Source: an uncultured Oscillibacter sp. (GTDB taxonomy: Bacteria; Bacillota; Clostridia; Oscillospirales; Oscillospiraceae). From it: 64,000 nucleotides of DNA. The DNA lies in the NCBI GenBank assembly GCA_905234565.1, contig CAJOHW010000004.1, positions 1 to 64,000 on the forward strand, read 5' to 3'. Each line of letters opens with the position of its first letter. Position 1 is the stretch's first letter. A model generated the notes under the pieces. That model was not told where the DNA came from. It saw nothing but the letters and a program-made list of their open reading frames with translations, and did no database searches. Below, piece by piece: positions 61,584 to 64,000 of this stretch. The position numbers and the translations under genes were made by a program.

Positions 61584-62224
61584 CTGTGGAGGTTTTCATA
61601 CTCCGGATTGTTCTCCTCAAGAAATCCGTGCATGGCTCCAACGTACGTTTTCACCTGCGTGGGTACCCCGTTTTCCCGCAAGGCCGCCTCATAGACCAGG
61701 GACCCTTCCCCGATGGGATCTCCCTGGGCGATAAGGAACAGGGACGGCGGCATGGTCCGCCGGGCTTCCTCCGGCAGGGCCTGATACAGTTCCAGGGCGT
61801 CCCGGAGAAATCCATAGCAGAGAATCTGCCCGGCCAGGGGAATTCCCTCCTGCCGGAGGGCCAGGGCGGCGGCCATGGCGTGGTACGCCCCGGCGGAGTA
61901 GCCCAGAAGGTAAATCCGGTCCGGATCTACGCCGTAAGCCGCCCCGTTTTGGCGGAAGTATTGGACAGTGTCCACAACCTCCCGGGTGCCATAGGCGATG
62001 TCATATCCGTCCTTTGCCAGCTTATAGTTCACCGAAGCCACGCAGACATTCCAGGCCCGGGAGATCCGGTCGCTCTGGGTATCTAAGGTATCCGCGTCCC
62101 CGGCGATGAACGCGCCGCCGTGGAGATTGATCACCAAGGGGCGGGGGCCGTCGTCCTGGAAAAGGTACAGGTTTAAGTCCACTGCCTCCCCGTCTTGACG
62201 GGGCATATAAAAATGTGTCCCCAA
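61478..62224 (-). CDS. Alpha/beta-hydrolase (esterase-like), body in inverted orientation
   Basis: A 248-residue frame with the hormone-sensitive-lipase-like oxyanion motif NLHGGAFIAGD, the nucleophile elbow LLGYSAGAYHAM, Asp in LIAQGDPIGEG and a likely His in VGAMHGFLEEN. It has no signal peptide of its own, starting at TTG after GGAGG. The last 11 residues (NSTSSVLGIRA) and the first residue come from flanking DNA: restoring the segment gives a 296-residue protein with an N-terminal anchor and C-terminus NSSSAAL, stopping at 62246. Either phase-variable or a fixed or assembly inversion. Confidence 0.8.
   Translation of the reverse strand: MGTHFYMPRQDGEAVDLNLYLFQDDGPRPLVINLHGGAFIAGDADTLDTQSDRISRAWNVCVASVNYKLAKDGYDIAYGTREVVDTVQYFRQNGAAYGVDPDRIYLLGYSAGAYHAMAAALALRQEGIPLAGQILCYGFLRDALELYQALPEEARRTMPPSLFLIAQGDPIGEGSLVYEAALRENGVPTQVKTYVGAMHGFLEENNPEYENLHSHASKSPEQEAIARDAETYIGNWLNSTSSVLGIRA
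61503..61514. repeat. Left inversion repeat
   Basis: GAGGTGCTGTTG. Its inverted partner at 62222-62233 reads GAGGAACTGTTG on the other strand, 10 of 12 identical. The two bound the 707-bp inverted segment. Confidence 0.6.
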
Positions 62225-62233
62225 CAGTTCCTC
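62222..62233. repeat. Right inversion repeat
   Basis: CAACAGTTCCTC, the inverted counterpart of 61503-61514. The restored gene would run through this site into a TAA at 62244-62246. Confidence 0.6.
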
Positions 62234-62283
62234 CGCTGCGTTATAAGAGTTATAGGATCCGTCCTAAACTGCGGGCGTCAAAA

Positions 62284-62326
62284 AGCAAAAAACAACCGGC
62301 CCCCTTCCAGATTGGAAGGGGGCCGG
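62284..62326 (-). terminator. Terminator of the zinc-ribbon gene
   Basis: A 14-bp stem CCGGCCCCCTTCCA/TGGAAGGGGGCCGG followed on the minus strand by TTGTTTTTTGCTTTT. Confidence 0.9.
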
Positions 62327-62351
62327 AATATCCAACGGACCGTGGGGGGAG

Positions 62352-62729
62352 TTACTCGCCCATGGGCGCGCCGCAGTGGGGGCAGAACTTGCTGTCGGAC
62401 ACCTCGCCGCAGATGGGGCAGGGCTTTCCGGCGGCGGCTTCCTCCGCCTCCGCTTCCTCGTTCTCCTCGGCCTTGCTGGCTTCCAGCTCCGCGATCTTGG
62501 CCTTGGAGGCGTTGACGGCGTCCACCAGCTCCTTCACGCCCTCGGGAATCTCGCCCTCGTAATCGTTCACGAACCACTTGCCGATTTCCAGGCAGTTCTT
62601 GGCGATCTCCCGCTCCTCTTTGGCAATGTCCAGCTTGAGCTTCGCCACTTCCGCCGCGCCTTTTGCCTTGTCAGAGGCTACGGAGGCCGCTTCCATTGCC
62701 TTCTTCGTCACGTCGTTGAAAAAGCCCAT
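62352..62729 (-). CDS. Zinc-ribbon protein
   Basis: A 125-residue protein. Residues 1-60 are an amphipathic helix region (KKAMEAASVASDKAKGAAEVAKLKLDIAKEER). A Glu-rich stretch precedes the C-terminal zinc ribbon CPICGEVSDSKFCPHCGA (two CxxC). Such proteins are common and uncharacterised in gut clostridia. GGAGAAAC-type site before the ATG. No function is assigned. Confidence 0.85.
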   Translation of the reverse strand: MGFFNDVTKKAMEAASVASDKAKGAAEVAKLKLDIAKEEREIAKNCLEIGKWFVNDYEGEIPEGVKELVDAVNASKAKIAELEASKAEENEEAEAEEAAAGKPCPICGEVSDSKFCPHCGAPMGE

Positions 62730-62836
62730 GTCAAGTTTCTCCTTTCAACATCGCCCGGACCCCGGGCGTATTCCCAAAATAACCACAGTATACTGGATTT
62801 CCAGGGAAAAAGCAAGAGACTTTCCCACATTTTTAC

Positions 62837-62869
62837 CCTATTTCCGCCCCCCGGAGGGGCGGAAATAGG
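62837..62869. terminator. Hairpin downstream of ppdK
   Basis: CCTATTTCCGCCCC pairs with GGGGCGGAAATAGG (14 bp, 5-nt loop), just beyond the ppdK stop. There is no U-tract, so the terminator function is uncertain. Confidence 0.55.
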
Positions 62870-62886
62870 AATGGGCAGACGAACTC

Positions 62887-64000
62887 TTAATCCCGGGCGT
62901 GGGCAATCGCGGCCTGGGCCGCGGCCAGCCGGGCAATGGGCACCCGGTAGGGAGAGCAGGACACGTAGTCCAGATCCATCCGGTGGCAGAACTCGATGGA
63001 GGAGGGATCGCCGCCGTGCTCGCCGCACACGCCCATGTGCAGCCGGGGATTGGCGTCCCGGCCCAGACGGGCGGCCATCTGCACCAGCTTGCCGACACCG
63101 TTCTGGTCCAAACGGGCAAAGGGATCGAACTCGTAGATCTTGTTCTCGTAGTAGGAGGGCAGGAACTTTCCGGCGTCGTCCCGGGAGAAGCCCATGGTCA
63201 TCTGGGTCAGGTCGTTGGTGCCGAAGGAGAAGAAGTCGGCCTCCTTGGCGATCTCATCGGCAGTCAGGGCGGCTCTGGGGACCTCGATCATGGTGCCCAC
63301 CCGATAGCGCAGATCGGATCCGGCCTCTTTGATCAGGGCGTCCGCCGTGGAGCAGACCACGTCCTTGACGAACTTCAATTCCTTCACGTTGCCCACCAGG
63401 GGGATCATGATCTCCGGCACCATGCTCCACGCGGGATGCCGCTCATGCACCGCCAAAGCGGCCTTGATGACGGCCCGGGTCTGCATGGCGGCGATCTCCG
63501 GATAGGTGATGGCCAGACGACAGCCCCGGTGGCCCATCATGGGGTTGAACTCGTGGAGGGAGGCGATAACAGCCTTGATCTCCTCGACGCTCTCGCCCAT
63601 GTCCTTCGCCATAAACTCGATCTCCGCCTCGTCCGTGGGCACGAACTCGTGCAGAGGGGGATCCAGGAAGCGGATGGTGACGGAGTGGTCTTCCATGGCC
63701 TCGTAGATGCCCTCAAAGTCGCTCTGCTGCATGGGCTCCAGCTTCGCCAGGGCCTTCTCCCGCTCTTCCCGGGTCTTGGAGCAGATCATCTCCCGCATGG
63801 CGGTGATGCGCTCGCCGCCAAAGAACATATGCTCCGTGCGGCACAGGCCCACGCCTTCCGCGCCGAACTGACGGGCCTGGGCGGCGTCATGGGGATTGTC
63901 CGCGTTGGCGCGGATCTTCAAGCGGCGGAACCGGTCCGCCCAGGACATAACCCGTCCAAACTCCCCGCCGATGGTGGCATCCACGGTCTTGATGGAGCCG
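62887..64000 (-). CDS. ppdK: Pyruvate, phosphate dikinase (C-terminal part, runs off window)
   Basis: The C-terminal ~370 residues of PPDK, open to the window edge. It has the PEP-binding barrel: GLCRTEHMFFG, IRFLDPPLHEFVP, FNPMMGHRGCRL, IEVPRAAL, FFSFGTNDLTQMTMGFSRDD and the catalytic Cys loop GVCGEHGGDP. The His domain and ATP-grasp domain lie beyond 64000. It interconverts PEP and pyruvate using pyrophosphate or AMP/ATP. The codons before MDATIGGEF (GSIKTV) are still PPDK, so this is not the true start. Confidence 0.96.
   Translation of the reverse strand, partial: GSIKTVDATIGGEFGRVMSWADRFRRLKIRANADNPHDAAQARQFGAEGVGLCRTEHMFFGGERITAMREMICSKTREEREKALAKLEPMQQSDFEGIYEAMEDHSVTIRFLDPPLHEFVPTDEAEIEFMAKDMGESVEEIKAVIASLHEFNPMMGHRGCRLAITYPEIAAMQTRAVIKAALAVHERHPAWSMVPEIMIPLVGNVKELKFVKDVVCSTADALIKEAGSDLRYRVGTMIEVPRAALTADEIAKEADFFSFGTNDLTQMTMGFSRDDAGKFLPSYYENKIYEFDPFARLDQNGVGKLVQMAARLGRDANPRLHMGVCGEHGGDPSSIEFCHRMDLDYVSCSPYRVPIARLAAAQAAIAHARD

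Noticed and set aside
1..64000. CRISPR arrays, phage genes and complete insertion sequences.
   Set aside because: No regularly spaced direct repeats of 25-37 bp, no Cas proteins, no phage structural genes and no transposase were seen.

Overview
This window is a GC-rich stretch (roughly 60-65 % by eye) of a spore-forming clostridial (Bacillota) chromosome. Gene order, the sporulation genes spoIIIAG and spoIIIAH, clean AGGAGG ribosome binding sites, frequent TTG/GTG starts and many biosynthetic genes fit a gut Oscillospiraceae-type organism (Flavonifractor/Lawsonibacter/Oscillibacter relatives). The genus is an inference. Almost all the DNA is chromosomal core and light accessory content. I see no phage, no complete IS and no CRISPR array.

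1-12 kb, minus strand: the classical Bacillota cluster spoIIIAG-spoIIIAH-asp23-nusB-xseA-xseB-ispA-[OLE RNA]-oapA-dxs-tlyA-nadK-argR-recN. The gene-free 0.86 kb between ispA and the small membrane-protein gene carries a promoter and a transcript of about 656 nt whose ends pair with each other. By position, size and structure this is an OLE (ornate, large, extremophilic) RNA, next to the gene for its membrane partner OapA. 12-21 kb: biotin-controlled bioY (BirA operator), a VTC/DUF4956/CotH-kinase trio, a pyridoxal kinase, two tRNA-Ser genes, a lipoprotein hydrolase, a membrane diguanylate cyclase and lysA. 22-27 kb: ilvB-ilvH, then khpA-rpsP and ylxM-ffh on the other strand.

27-36 kb: a pair of M16 peptidase homologues, an in-frame Lgt-FolD fusion, and a secreted 1.1-kb-residue-class protein combining a degenerate LytM domain, InlB-like repeats and a cohesin-dockerin-cohesin module; then cstA. 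37-44 kb: two small unknown genes, a gene-free stretch with seven DnaA-box-like 9-mers, an orphan ModA-like protein, thiamine pyrophosphokinase, a DUF2156-GNAT fusion, tandem TIR-LRR genes and gluQ. 44-55 kb: trkA with a frameshifted trkH, glucokinase, comF, an MreB/Mbl gene, a 59-codon gene, a C39-like peptidase, an M20 amidohydrolase and an aconitase-family hydratase. 55-64 kb: cysK with a MITE-like element upstream, a two-component system with a Na/Pi cotransporter, a PTS IIA protein, an esterase gene whose body is inverted relative to its own promoter and signal anchor, a zinc-ribbon protein, and the 3' part of ppdK running off the window.

The most interesting signals are the OLE RNA/OapA locus, the 0.7-kb inversion inside the esterase gene (both junctions restore one ORF when flipped), the Lgt-FolD fusion, the cohesin-dockerin-cohesin protein, the TIR-LRR pair, and a four-copy intergenic palindromic repeat of about 75 bp.
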